DNA of 64,000 bases from Neofusicoccum parvum. Lineage: Eukaryota > Ascomycota > Dothideomycetes > Botryosphaeriales > Botryosphaeriaceae. Below are positions 22,001 to 34,005 of this stretch, piece by piece. The position numbers and the translations under genes are program-made. The stretch lies in contig CP087211.1 of NCBI GenBank assembly GCA_020912385.1, forward strand, positions 2,294,001-2,358,000. The letters run 5' to 3'. Position 1 is the stretch's first letter. Each line of letters opens with the position of its first letter. The notes under the pieces are model-generated. The model did no database searches. It was given only the letters and a program-made list of their open reading frames with translations, and was not told the DNA's origin.

Positions 22001-25000
22001 TGCGGCGCTGAATTGAGGTGGGTCCTGGATTATACAAGCTCGAAAATCTGGCCGGGAAACGGAGTGCGGCACATGAAGCACTCCTGCACGGAATCACCTC
22101 ACAGGAACCGGTCTGCAAGTGACGTGTCTGCACACGTTATATCCACGTAAGACCCGGAGTATTATTACACATGACGCTTATCTGGTGCCTTAAAGAAGGC
22201 TATCTTGCAGCGGGTCAGCGGTAGAGGAGGGAAGGTGTCTTCAGATGATTGTTGAAACAAATGAATGCCCCCAGCATCCTCTCGTCGGCGTGTTATCTCT
22301 AATGGATACTGTAAAGCAGTCTCCGCCATGAAGCACTCAAAGAGTGAGTGGCTCATAGATCCTTGGTACTGTTCTGGCGGTCCTGTCCAGGCGGGAGCGA
22401 ACTCTTGTACGCAGCGTGAGACATCATAAAAGTGTTATGATGAGTTAGTGATGGATGACGACTGCTATCGAACAGTGACAATGGTGAACAACATCATCAT
22501 GAGCTTATGTGGCTTCGTAGAGGTATAGTGGCAGCGCAATCAAAGCCGTATTCCAGACTCAACAGACGAATGCGGTAGCACGGTTCCTCTTTCCCACAGT
22601 GAAGCCGACAACCTACCCCCTTCACTATTTTCGGGCCCGGTGAATTGCAGAGCAACTCAAGAGAACAGGAAGCTGGTAGGACCGGCTAACATCGGCTTTT
22701 GAGAAGCAGACTTGATTAGCAAAGGAAGAGCGATGGACGTGACTGGAGGTATCCATCTATTAAAAGGGAGCTAAACGAGAAGAAACCTTCTTTCGGAGTG
22801 GAAGAAAGGCCGGTTGACGCTAGTGGCGTGGACCTTCCAACGTCCAATATCCAATGAAGTCACGACGGCGGAATTTCCCGGCCTGCAGAGACCCAATAAG
22901 GCAGTGAAATCGCATGCATGGTGACACGTGGGCCTGGCAGAGCTGAAATACGGTATACGAAAAAAGGCCGCGGAACCTTCTCTATATGGTCTGCGGAAGG
23001 AGGTCGCCGTTGGACTTTTGAGGCAAGTGGTGCGGATAAGGTGTGGCGAGGTTGCCGGAAACGTGGCATTCTCTTCCTGAAGTGCCGGAAGGTTGTGGAC
23101 GTATTCGTTCCTGGATAGAGGAAAAAGGTTCGAATGGAGCCTGTTCAGATGCGTCACCGATCAGCGCACAGGTAAAGGTTTGTTCACCGTCGGCATCTTC
23201 CCTCCCCTACTCGCCACTATTTTACTGCCATGATTCGAAGTCAAGGTCAACTGCAGGAGGACAGGCTGCGTCTCACCACTCGACTCGTCAGAGTATCAAA
23301 AGCTGCAACTACGTGTTCAAGAGCGGTCCTGTAAATGAAAGGGAGCAACGAATCAGCTGCTACCGGTGATAGCCGTGGCTTTTTCCTTTCGCGGAAGCTT
23401 AAACCTTGCGATAAATAGCACCATTGCTGACCTTGTGGGTGTGAATAAGGCTCGATTTCGCCGAAGATACTCCTCGGCCGGCGTTGGAGCCAATTGCAGA
23501 CGCGCAGGAAATTCACAGCGAGGCTGAGAGAAAGCTGTTCCTGGAGGAAGAATTGGATGGTGGAGCCTGTTGGAGGATGAGGTTTTGGCTTGAATGGTGA
23601 TTCGACGTGCTTCCATTCAGTGATCCCAGGGGAGGCCGTAAAGGATATGCAGCAAGGATCGGCAGCACGCAAGAGTTCTCCGGAGAGTGCCGTGTCAAGA
23701 AGTGTTGACGCAACATGTCAAGAAGCATGAAGCTTTGATGAGGCGATGTCAGCGAAGCTCGTTCGGCGGCTGCTGCATCATGTCGACTCAGGCGTCTGCA
23801 CTGGATGGCACCCCCTGGTCTGGAGTGCGTATTCGCGCATGTGGTGTTGGAGCATTCGTCTGGACGGCTTTGACACACAGCGCAGTGCGCTTCAGGGTTA
23901 GGGTGCTTCAGCTGCGGCTGGATGCGGTGAATTTGTCGCGGCGACGATGGCCCAGCTCTTGTATCCACTCAGGAACAGCAACACCTGGCAAGCAGAGACA
24001 GGAAGGCTCCGGTGCGACGAATGAGTGGCGGGCAGGCTTGAAGTCAGCACAATAAAGTTATTAGTCAGGGTCGGACGCGTGGAGGTGGCCACGGGCAACG
24101 GGAGCCTCATTTCAAGTAATCGCGGATGGAGTGAGTTCTGCTCGCCGGCCGGCCGGCCGGGTGGAGGCGGGGAAGGCGACAGGGACAGGCGGGGCGTGAT
24201 AAGCTTCGCTGGAGCGACGAGATTAGGGAGGGTGGAGCGGCCCTTATACTTTGCGGCGACCACAGCCGGGCGGTCTCAAGCCGACGGTGGCTGCGCGGAG
24301 CGGAGAGCATGCGGGGAGGCGGGCGAGGCTGGCGCACAGATGTGGGCGGACGGTGTCTGCAGTTGCGGGCGGCGGGCACAGCTGCAGGTGCCTTGATTTG
24401 GAGAAGGCGCGCCAGGCCAAGGTCGAACGTCTGCAAGCACGAGTACGTGCATAAACAAGGGGGCTTGCAGAAGCGAGCGAGAGGCGGGCGCGAGGCTTGG
24501 GGCGCGAGGCGGAGGCCGAGGCGGAGGCGGAGGCACAGCGGCAGTGACAGCGAGGCGTTGAGCCAGAGCCGCTGACTAACGCACGCGCCCCGCCTTGCCC
24601 GTGCCCGTGCCCGCGGGCTTATCGCGCTCGCCGGGTCGGCCCTCGGCGGCGCGTCGGCAAGGCTGTCTCCCCCATCTTCGCATCGTCGCGTCCCCAGATA
24701 GCACCGGCATGCCGCCACCCCGTCGCTGCCACAGGCGGCTGGCCAGCACGCGGGATGAGATGCGCCGTCCCCAGCGCTGCGGGCGGTGATACGTCTGCCT
24801 CTGCAAGAGTGGTGCACTGCGATAAGACCCCGCCACGATCAGCACCCTCCGTCGCCCTGTGTGGTACCTATTATCGGCAATGCCATCTGCAGCTATATCA
24901 GCCGAAGCAGGCGCTCGTCCAGCTGCAGCGCTCTGCTTTCGGTCGCCGTCTGCGCCTACTGTCCCCTGCTACCCTTCTCACACACCCGTATCCCGCAAGA
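19021..25000. other. 6 kb gene-free region
   Basis: The first ~700 bp are T-rich and probably 3' UTR; the open frame there reads as low-complexity translated UTR. From ~20 to 23.9 kb the sequence is mixed with no credible gene; a 138-codon open frame on the minus strand ending near 21.7 kb has a coding-like stretch but no homology I can name. From ~24.1 kb it becomes strongly GC-rich (CCGG repeats at 24,144-24,160; GAGGCG repeats near 24.48-24.54 kb) and leads into the urea-permease promoter. Confidence 0.45.
24198..24826. promoter_or_regulatory. candidate GATA sites upstream of urea permease
   Basis: GATAAG occurs at 24,198-24,203 and 24,821-24,826, and TTATCG (GATA on the other strand) near 24.6 and 24.87 kb, all within 0.8 kb of the permease start. 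In ascomycetes Dur3-type urea uptake is known to be under AreA/GATA nitrogen control, so these are plausible binding sites. Sites this short also occur by chance. Confidence 0.35.
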
Positions 25001-28000
25001 ATGGCTGTTGGCGATGGCATCCAGGTGCTGCCGCCCGGTGCCGGCTACGGCATCGTCATCGGGATTGGCGGCGTCTTCGCCATTGTGATGCTCTGCGTGA
25101 CGTGGATGCAAAACAGGTACACAACCTTCTCGACCCACCACGCCGAAGAGTTCAACACCGCGTCGCGGAGCGTGAAGCCCGGTCTCATTGCTGCCGGCAT
25201 TGTGTCGTCGTGGACATGGTCTGCCACTGTACGTCGCTGCATGGGCTCACATCGCACCATACTGACCAATCACAGCTCTTGACCTCATCAACCTTTGCCT
25301 ACACCTACGGTGTCTGTGGCCCGTTCTGGTATGGATGTCTCGGCTGCCTCCAGATCCTCCTCTTCGCCATGATTGCCGTGAAGATCAAGGCGAACGCCCC
25401 GGGCGCTCACACCTTCCCGGAGATTGTCTTGGCAAGGCATGGCAAGGTGGCCCACATCACCTATCTGGTGGCAGGCCTCTGCTGCAACATGTTGGTTGGA
25501 GCGTGCCTTGTTCTCGGCGGCTCACAGGTAGGCTGGACGCCAGAGTGCCTGTTCGGTTGCTGACCTGACACAGGTGGTGGCTGCCCTGTCCGGCATGAAC
25601 GTCTACGCGTCGTGCTGGCTGATACCGTTCGTGGTGGCCGCCTATGTTGTTGCTGGTAATTCAAACCTCCTGCTTCCGTCAATATCGCTCTAATGGCTAT
25701 AGGTGGCCTCCGCAGCACCTTCATCGCGGACTATCTGCACACTGTCATCCTCTTCATCGCCATCTTCGTGTTCTCCTTCCTTGTCTGGGCCACCAGTGAT
25801 GTCCTCGGGAGCCCGTCAAGAGTGTACGACCTCCTCGTGGAAGCCTCGGAAAAGATGCCGATCGAAGGCAACAAGGACGGCTCATACCTGGCTTTCCGCT
25901 CTGTCAACGGGCTGGTCTTCGCCGTAGATCTTCTCGTTGCCGGCTTCTGCACTGTCTGGCTGGATCAGGCATATTGGCAACGTGCCATTGCCAGCAGGCC
26001 TGAGACCAGCATTCAAGCATATATCTTGGGCGGCATCGCGTGGTACGGCATTCCCTTTGGATTCGCATCTGCAATGGGACTCGGTGAGCTACGAAACTTC
26101 GGACCTTTGAGAAAGTGGAGCATGCTGACCAAAGTTGTAAGGGTGCGCTGCTTTAACCAACACCCCGTCTTTTCCAACGTATCCAAACCCGCTCAGCACT
26201 GCTCAGAACGGTGCGGGACTGTCTTCGCCTGCCACGGCTATTGCACTTCTGGGCAAGGGCGGGGCTGTGCTGATGCTCCTGCTCCTTTTCATGGCTGTAA
26301 CATCGTCAACCTCGGCCGAGCTTATTGCCGTGTCTTCACTGCTTACCTTTGACGTCTACAAGACGTATGTTCGGCCTGAGACATCGTCAGCCAAGCTTGT
26401 AACGATCTCTCACTACGGTATTGGCATCTATTCCGTGGTTCTGGCTGCATTCTGTTGCATATTAAATGCGGTGGGCGTCAACCTCACCTGGCTTTTGACG
26501 GTGCTGGGCATCATTGTGGGCGGTGCCGCCGTACCCGTTGGCCTCGTCCTGCTGTGGGATCGCATGAGCACCCCTGCAACAGTCTTTACCCCGTACATTG
26601 CTTTATCGTTCGGTCTCATCTCATGGTTTGTCACTGCACAGAAGCGGTCCGGAGGGATCTCCATAGAGACGACTGGTGATACCACAAACGCCGTAGCCGG
26701 CAACGTAACAAGCTGTGCCGGCGGAGCCGTAGTGGCGATTATCCTGAGCCTCCTATTCCCGCAGAAGCACGTGTCCACCGATCCCAAGGCCATTGAACGG
26801 TACAATAAGATCCAGGGTATCCCGCCGACGACGGCCGAGTCTCCGTCCGGTACCGGAACACCGCCGCCAGCAGCAGTGCCCGAGGAGGCCAAAGAAAAGT
26901 CAGACGACCCCGAGGCATCGGCGGCCACAGCAACGCCGCCGAACCCGAGGCCCAAAGAGCAAAGCAAAGTTCGGACCAACCCGCAACCCGAGACTTTCGT
27001 ACCGACCGGCAACGAACTGGTCGATTTCCTGGAAGCAAGCCATATGGAACCGATGGATCCCGTGCTGGTCAAGAAAGGCATGCGCTTGGCTGTCGGTGCC
27101 AACTTGGTCTTTGCGGGCGTAGCAGCTATACTTGTCCCCTTTACGCTGTTCGGCACCGGCTACATTTGTAAGTGCATTTTAACTTTCTACCCCTGCACCA
27201 TTTCTTGCCTCATACCCCAGATTCGCCCTGCGGAGATCACTCCTGGCCCCTGCTCGCGGTCTAGACCCTCATCGCCCTGCTGCCACACCCTCCACAGCCT
27301 CGTCATCGTCTTCAGGCTGCGTCTTTTCTCCTTGGAAGCAACACGTCAGAGCGCCGGACTCCCCTGCCGATTTCTGCGTTTATTTCATCATCGGGAGTGA
27401 CACCTGCCGAGCTCACCACTATCCGCGTTCCGATCCTTTCCTTCTCCGTCCGCCACTGCCGAAGACCCTTGTTCCTAGTCTCTCGCTACTCTTCTCCCCT
27501 TTCGTCCACTCTATGCCAGTTCCGCTTCATCTGTCACGCATATTTCTCCCAGCAACAACCTTGCGCACCGCACACACACATTGCCAACCTCACCCCCAAC
27601 GTCCTCTGCACATCACCTCCGCCGTACCCTCCTCTCTCCTCTCCGCTCTTGGTCCGTCCGCCCTCCTTCTTCCTTCCTTGGCACACTGCAACCGCCACAT
27701 CCCTTCCACTCCCTCGGCACAAGACCCACCGGCGGACAGAACCCACCACGCGCACTTGCAGGCAGTGAAACCCTGCCGATCCCTCCACGCTAATCACAAG
27801 CCCCTTCCCTGCACCCACTCTATCCTACTTCCCTACATCACCTACCCGCCTACCGGTACCATCCTTCCCAAAAAATTCCCCTCAAACCCCTCGCCCTCTC
27901 CCGCCGCTTTCGTACCCGCGGCTCTAAGCTCGCTTTCCCTCGCATCCCGAGAGCGAATAGCCTACTCCATGACCCGAGAGAGCAGGACCGCACCAAAACA

Positions 28001-28692
28001 ACGCCTCAACCCAAAACTCATGTCGCCGATCCGCAAGGGACTAACCACACTACCTCGCCGACCACGAAAGGCGCATGATCCCGAGGATCAGACCCACCCA
28101 CTGTCCCGGGAAGGCACCCTCGTGCCAGCGCATCGAAAGCGGAATCAAAGCGGAATCAAAGCGGAAACCCCTACTTCCGCTAGCTGGAGCAGCGGTGTGC
28201 CTGGAGACCCTCGGATGCCCACCACCTCCAGCGACCGCACGTGCACACGTACCTCACGAACACACTTCGCGCGTGACTCCAGCCCAGCCCAGCCGCAACC
28301 GCAGCCGCAGCCCAGCCGCAACCGATCAACGCGGCCCTGCATTCCCCCTCCCCACCCTCCCAAAACGGATGCATCGTGACTGCCCAAACGAGCCAGCAGC
28401 AGCAGCAGCAGTGCCCGAGCCACACCCATTCTCCCTCCCCTCCCCTCCCCTCCCCTCCCCGCATCCCCAAACCCAGCACACGAAACCCCCGCAGCACCCC
28501 CCGACGCTAACAACCCGCAAACCCACAGACTCCAAACCCTTCTTCACCGGCTGGGCCGTCGTGTCGTTCATCTGGGTGTGGGCGTCGATGTGCATCTGCG
28601 TCATCTACCCGGCCGTCGAGAGCCGGGCGGCCATCCGCGCCGTGTGGCGCGGGCTGCTGAGGGACGGGTTCGCGGCGGTGGGGATGAGGTGA
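25001..28692 (+). CDS. DUR3: urea active transporter, Dur3-type sodium/solute symporter
   Basis: Plasma-membrane urea (possibly polyamine) uptake permease of the SSS family. Exons: 25001-25228, 25276-25527, 25574-25655, 25703-26083, 26142-27167 and 28529-28692; every junction keeps frame, giving about 710 residues, the usual size. Family hallmarks: N-terminal GYGIVIGIGGVFAIVM helix, segment SSWTWSATLLTSSTFAYTYG across exons 1-2, GGLRSTFIADYLHT after the third intron, SSTSAELIAVSSLLTFDVYK in exon 5, and a hydrophilic loop before DPVLVKKGMRLAVGANL. Exon 5 ends in GTGYI and exon 6 opens YSKPFFTGWAVV, the expected last-helix sequence, ending in a short basic tail. The odd feature is intron 5: 1,361 nt against 46-58 nt for the other four. 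Confidence 0.93.
27168..28528 (+). other. expanded 1.36 kb intron of the urea permease
   Basis: Starts GTAAGT, ends CCCACAG, with a CTAAC branch-type motif about 20 nt before the acceptor. The frame closes exactly (T + AC giving Tyr) onto the family's last-helix sequence, so the boundaries are well supported. The interior is strongly C-rich and G-poor on the transcript strand, with pyrimidine-rich tracts, a CAG/CCGCAA-rich patch at 28.29-28.42 kb and a run of CCCCT units at about 28,432-28,460. Open frames inside it are composition-driven (Pro/Ser/Thr/His-rich) and have no domain. Confidence 0.8.
28432..28460. repeat. CCCCT tandem repeat (G-quadruplex motif on minus strand)
   Basis: About five CCCCT units in a row. 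The complementary strand reads as at least four runs of four guanines separated by single adenines, the classical G-quadruplex pattern, and it is the template strand of the urea-permease gene. It lies ~70 nt before the acceptor of the expanded intron. Confidence 0.8.
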
Positions 28693-30807
28693 GGTGAGCG
28701 GGGAGGTCAAGAGATTCGCTTTTTTCTGCCTGGGTGGTGTGTGTGTATGTACGATGCCCTTCCTTTTCTTGCGCGCGCGAGAAGGTAGATTGGGGGGGTA
28801 GATGGTAGATGCGCCGTGACGGGTTTCGCAGGGGAGGGATTTCGGAGTAGAGGGGAGGGTGTGGGTTTTTCGCGCGCGTTGGGTCCCGGTGGGCGGACTC
28901 GAAGCAAAAAAAAAAGAGCACCCGAGAACATGCCTCGGAAGCTCGGTAGCACGGGTACCCGTTACGGGGGTGTTTTTTTTTTCTCTCTTTTTATTTTGCC
29001 TTGCTTAGAAATGATCGCGGTGACTCCCGGTATCCGTGTCCACTGCTGTGACTTCTGGAGACGCCGAGAGAGTTTTTTTTCCCTTCCCCTTTTCGGCAAG
29101 GAACTCACTCACGCACGACGACCGTTAGCCCGTCTGAGCCGGGGTGGGCGACGGTGGGCAGCGGAGCGCGCCGTCCGTATTCGGGAGTGGCTTTTGCGGC
29201 AAAAGCCTTGCCCAAACCGGACGACGGGGCGCGGGTCAGGTGAAGGCAGGGGTTTAGCGCGGGCGCAAAGGGTTCTATAGCACCGCTGTCCTAAGCGTCG
29301 AGATTTAGAGTTGGTTTAGAGTTGTTGGAGCGCGGACGTTGGCACGCTCCGCCAGGAATCGGGCGGATCTGGTTGGAGCGAGGGAGCGCGCGCGCCAGCT
29401 GCTGTCGGGGCGCCTGCACCTGCGTCGAGGCCGGCTTTTGCTGCGTCACAGGGTCCTCTGCGCGTGCTTGCGTGCGTACGGCCTTTCTTTGCCAGGGACG
29501 ATGGGCGGCGTCAAGGGGTTGGGGGTGGTCGCGAAGGGTCGAAGACGGGGATGCTGCAGGGCGTGACGTGACGGGTTTGTCAGTGGCTTGCATGGTGGCA
29601 AAGCGAGTCTGAGGCGCGGCGGTGTTTCATGGGAGGGCTGGCTGGTAGACTGGACGGAGCGCGTACGGGGTGGACAACGGGCGTGCGGAGTGGACAACGA
29701 GCGTGCGGATGCTGCGTTCGAGATTGGGAAGCGGTGCTTGCTCTGACACTTGCGCCGCGCGTGGAGCGAGGCGGGCGGCGCGAAGCAGCAACACACCAGC
29801 ACGAAGACTTGATTGATCATCAACGGCATGAGGCTGAGCTGCGCACGAGCACCGCCGCGCCGCTTCCGCTGCGGGATAAACTTCTTCTCCCATCCTTCCC
29901 TCTTCTCAAATCTCCCGGTCTCTGCGTCGTCGGATAGATGAGACGGACGGCGGACCTGCGTCACGCATACGTACCCGCACCAGACTCTTGGAACTGCCTT
30001 GGTGGCGACGTACACTCTAGTGTACGAGCCGCTCCGTTGGTGTGGGGATGGATGGAGGGACTGAGGAAGGGAAAGGCCTCCCTCACTAAAACATCCATCT
30101 CCACTGGTACCCGACGACGATCGAACGCAGCGTAAATCACCCGTTACCGATAGAGTCGTCGTTGAGATGGGAGAACTCGTCAATCGTGCTTTCACTTCAG
30201 ACAACGAAGACGTGATGCTATGCCAATAATTGGAATTTATTAAGCGTTATGATACGCCTCATGCCAGCCATGCTCGTGGAGGTATAGAACTATTTAGTTG
30301 CAAGGGAGAAAGAAAAGACAGCACAATGAAAAGTGTTTTGTTGGTTGGTAGGCTGCAGCAGTCGAAGCAGCGGGTGAAGACCCTTGTGGTTGCAAGTGAT
30401 TGTGACGGTGGTCCGGTAGACTTCCCTCACCGGCCGAGGGTGGGAAGCAGAAAAGAAAAAAACAAGAACGCCCCGTCTCTGTATCCCCATAACCGTCCGT
30501 GAGACATGAATAATACCCTTCCATCCCATCCCACTTGCCATCCTCGTGGCAGTGGTAGTACCGTAGTAACCCTTTCGTCCGTCCAAACCCCATACCATAT
30601 TATCTAACGCCGACCGTACATTGTGACTGCTTTTTATTGCCCATGAAAGGCGCGTGCCGTGGTATAACCCCGTCCGCCGCGCTAGGAAGAGACAAGGAAG
30701 GAAAAAAAAGATGATAGATGGTAGGGAGCAGTGTCCAGTTCCTCCCCCTACACACACCAAAACACCAGAACACCAGACGATAATGGAGAAAAAGAAAACA
30801 AACCATC
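28693..30807. other. convergent gene-free region
   Basis: 2.1 kb between the 3' ends of the urea permease (+) and the lectin-like protein (-). It holds T-rich and GT-rich tracts near 28.74 and 28.97 kb and a GC-rich middle. Open frames here lack domains and overlap antisense. Nothing further is recognised. Confidence 0.45.
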
Positions 30808-32838
30808 TCACCGCCTCATCGACCCCACGGCCGGCCAGTCCCTCTGATCGCCACCTCCCCCCCTCTCCCTCTCCGGACTGGGCGGTAAGTCCACCAACCG
30901 CACCACCTCCCTCTCCGGGCTGGGCGCCAGGTCCGCCAGCCTTACTATCTCCCTCTGCACGCCCGGGCCGGGCGTGTCCGCCAGCCTGATGATCTCCCGC
31001 CCGCCTGCCTCGTGCACGTGCTCCCTCGCGCCGCCGTCGACCTCGTAGATGGGCCAGCCCTCGTAGCCGGGCGGATGGGCGTCCAGCTCGCTGGCGTTGG
31101 CCGCGCCGCCGGGGCTGTTGCCGTCCTGGGTGGTGGCGTAGCTGTCGGTGGTGCCGCGCCCGTCCGAGCTCCACGTGCCGTTGCCCCAGCCGTCGCGCGC
31201 CGCCACGCCGGTGCCCATGTAGCCCGGCGCCGCGCCGCCCGCCATGCCGCCCCCGCCGCCGAACCCGTACGCGATGCCCGCGATGTTGCGCGGGAAGTGC
31301 GCCACCGCCGTCGGCACGCTGCCCGTGCTGCCGTTGGCCGTGGCCGGGTGCGGCGGCGGCGAGCTGGTCGACCGTGGAGGCCCGCCCGTCAGTGCCGTGA
31401 AGGTGATTTCACCGTTGCCGTCCGGCACCACCTCTTCCCAGCGGGCGCCGGGGCGGAGCGTGCCGCGGGAGCCGGTGACGGTGGAGGAGGCTGGGGAAGT
31501 GGGCCAGGAGTGGGCGGCGGTTGTGGTTGTGGTGTAGGTGGTGCTGAAGAGGGCGGGGTCCTTTTCGTCGGCGTTGAGGGGTTGGTGATGCGGATGGTTG
31601 AGGGAGGAGTACGAGGGTTTGGGGTGCATGATGGGCGTGATTTGGTCTTCGGCGGGGAGTTCGTAGATGGAGCGCTGCTGAGTGTTTGGGAAGTATGATG
31701 TCCCGCCGTGGTGTGGCGAGACATTTGCGTGCCGCATGGTCATGGGTGATTCCAGTTCGGGAGGGAGGCCGTTGAAGTGAGCTTGTTGAGGGCTGGTAGG
31801 TCCACCCAGGACGGGTGCCAGGTTGCTGCTAGGGTCCAGACCTGTTCTCGAGTCTGGCGTTCGTGTGAAGTGATCGCGGTTGTTGGTGGGGCACTCTCCT
31901 GCAGCGATGGTGGCATCCTGCTGCCGTATGCCCTTAAGCCGCCTGCGCCGGCGCCGGAACATCAGAGCTAGTACGGCGAGCAGGAATGCTGCGGAGAAAA
32001 TGCCTCCTCCCAGGCTGATACCAATAATTGCGGGAGTGGACAGTTGATCACCGCCGCTTTTGGGGGCGTCACTGGGCGCGAGTGTCGTTGTGGTTCCAAT
32101 CTGATAGATGGTTAGTGGTCATGTGATTGAAGAACGGAACAATGCCATCAACGAGAAGACGCTCTGAAGGATGAAATCTGATCCCTGGCGAGTCACTCAG
32201 ACATCTCCTGGAGTCTGGCGTCCACAGCCATGGGATATTCGTCCAACTGAGCGGGCGTCCCAGGAAGACACGCTTGAAGACTTCAAGTCCTTGCGGCGGC
32301 CCCGGAGCAACCGGCCAACCTCGACGCTGGACAGAAGAACGGGAAATCCAGGCACACTCACATCAGGGGCGTCCGGGGGAAGGGTGACGTTCTCGGCGAC
32401 CCTGTCGAGCATCCAGTACTGGCCGGCGTAGTCCTGGCCCTGGCTCAGGTGGGCGGCCAGCGAGCCCTGGTAGACGTCGAGGAACCATCCGGGGCCGGTC
32501 CAGTCGTTCGACAGCTTGACGGAGCCGCCGCTGGGCTGGACGGACCAGTACTGGCCGGAGTAGTAGCCCCATGGGGTCAGGTGCGGCAGGTCCTTGGGCT
32601 CGTTGAAGACATCGAGGCAGTAGGTCGAGCCGCCGACGGCGGAGCACAGGTTGAACTTGCCGGACTCGTCGGACTGGCGGAACTGGAACTCGAGCGGGGT
32701 GTCGTTGTTGGACTGGGCGCGCAGCTGGAGGTCGGGCTGGGTCGGGTCGACGGCCAGCGGCCACAGGCTCCACGAGCTGATCAGCTTGTAGGTGGCGGTG
32801 CTCGAGATGTCGGCGACGGTGGAGATGTTCACGAACAT
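30808..32838 (-). CDS. ricin-B-like lectin domain membrane protein
   Basis: Two exons: 32838-32362 and 32100-30808 (minus strand), separated by a 261 nt intron (GTGAGT...CTATCAG, phase 0), giving about 589 residues. The N-terminal ~155 residues resemble one ricin-B/CBM13-type beta-trefoil with repeated aromatic Gly-Gln-Tyr-Trp blocks (WGYYSGQYWSVQPSG; DYAGQYWMLDRVAENVTL), the QxW-like signature. There is no N-terminal signal peptide. Exon 2 opens with a Thr/Ser/Pro linker, then one helix (IIGISLGGGIFSAAFLLAVL) followed by a stop-transfer run of arginines, then a ~390-residue low-complexity tail. The plausible topology is lectin outside and tail in the cytosol, with the single helix acting as reverse signal anchor. 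The tail ends with three 14-15-residue tandem repeats. A carbohydrate-sensing role is inference. Confidence 0.8.
30868..30996 (-). repeat. three tandem 14-15-residue repeats in the lectin protein tail
   Basis: The encoded units are EIIRLADTPGPGVQR, EIVRLADLAPSPER and EVVRLVDLPPSPER, directly adjacent. The common pattern is E-[IV]-[IV]-R-L-[AV]-D followed by a Pro-rich turn and an Arg. It is preserved at protein level with several codon differences, which argues for selection rather than a recent duplication. Confidence 0.85.
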
Positions 32839-34005
32839 GCTGGCCGCTCGGAATTGGCGATGTGGGCGTGTCGCCGCAGCGTCTGCATAGTGTGGCGGGC
32901 GGGAGCTCCTGGGGGACGTGGCGGTGGGCAGCTGAGGGCGCGCGGGTCTGGTTTTGTTCGAAATGGAAGCCAAAAAGCTTCATCCGGGGCGGCGGGCGGC
33001 TTCGTCGGGCAGCAGCTTGGCGGCGCCCGCCATGAATCAACAGAGGCTGCCAGATGGGACCATGGCGTCGAAACTTTGGCATGCGCCATGCCAGCGCGCG
33101 CTCGGACGGCGCGTAGCCGTTTGTGGGCGCGGCCGGGATGCGACGCAGCAAAAGGGGATCGAGAGCGCCGCGGCGCTGCTTAGATCGCGCAACGTTGAGG
33201 CTAGAAGCTTAGAGTTTTGGCCAGTGTGTGAACGCGACTCGCCGCGCCGGCCGGCCGAGCGACTTCGCTCAGGGGAGCGCCAGGGCGGACGTCCGCCAGC
33301 GCCGCGGATGCGCGTCCGCAGTCACCAACTCGCCGTCGCCGCGCGCGCGCCGCCAAGCAATCTCCACACCCTGAGCGCTGCAGCCGGTACGTTCCGCCGC
33401 GGTGAAGCCAATCTATCAGGAACCGTTTGAGGACTGCCTCTGCGTTCCAGCGCTCATGCTGGCCGCATCACCGCGAGCCGGCGCGGAGCGTGCGTGGGCG
33501 AGCGCGGTGTTGAGCGCCGAGCGCCGAAATTTCGACTGCGCGCCCTGCGTGACTGCCAAATGCCGCAATCTTCCTGAACTCTGCTGGCTTGCGTGTGATA
33601 AGGCGAATGGAGTCTTGCTTTTTCGCACGGAGCCGCGGAAGACGTGCGCGGCGCTCCGGGGTATCCTTATAAGCCACCCCGCGCCCGCTCGCCGTCGCCG
33701 AGCTGGCAGGAAACGCTGGCAACCCTGGCGCCCAGCCAGTCCTGCCTTCCCGATCGAGCCGCCGCCAGCTGCCTGCGTCCGCGCCTCGACGAGCCCGCTG
33801 CCATCGGCGCGCGTGGTTCGCCGGCCGCCTCATGACACGGTGACAGCGGGTATCATTGCGCCCCAGCGCGCTACAGCCCACCCACCCCTGCTTCGATCTT
33901 CCTCCAGAGTGCGGCCCCCTGCCCATCATCCCCACTATAACTCCCCCAAGTGCCGGCTCTAGCTCTGCTCGGTATACACAATACGCCAAGCTCATTTCTC
34001 TCTGA
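32839..34005. other. intergenic, GC-rich
   Basis: 1.17 kb upstream of the lectin-like gene and downstream of the helicase. Very GC/CpG-rich from ~33.2 to 33.8 kb. Long open frames on both strands overlap one another and the flanks and carry no domains. It presumably contains the lectin-gene promoter. Confidence 0.45.

Noticed and set aside
21717..22133. 138-codon minus-strand frame
   Set aside because: Part of it looks coding-like, but another open frame overlaps it on the same strand, no homology is recognised and it has no supporting splice or promoter context.
23120..23160. GGTTCGAAT resembling a tRNA T-loop
   Set aside because: No matching acceptor stem, D-arm or anticodon arm upstream, so not a tRNA.
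27513..28379. 288-codon frame inside the expanded urea-permease intron
   Set aside because: Pro/Ser/Thr/His-rich translation of a C-rich intron; the flanking splice sites join the permease perfectly, so it is intronic.
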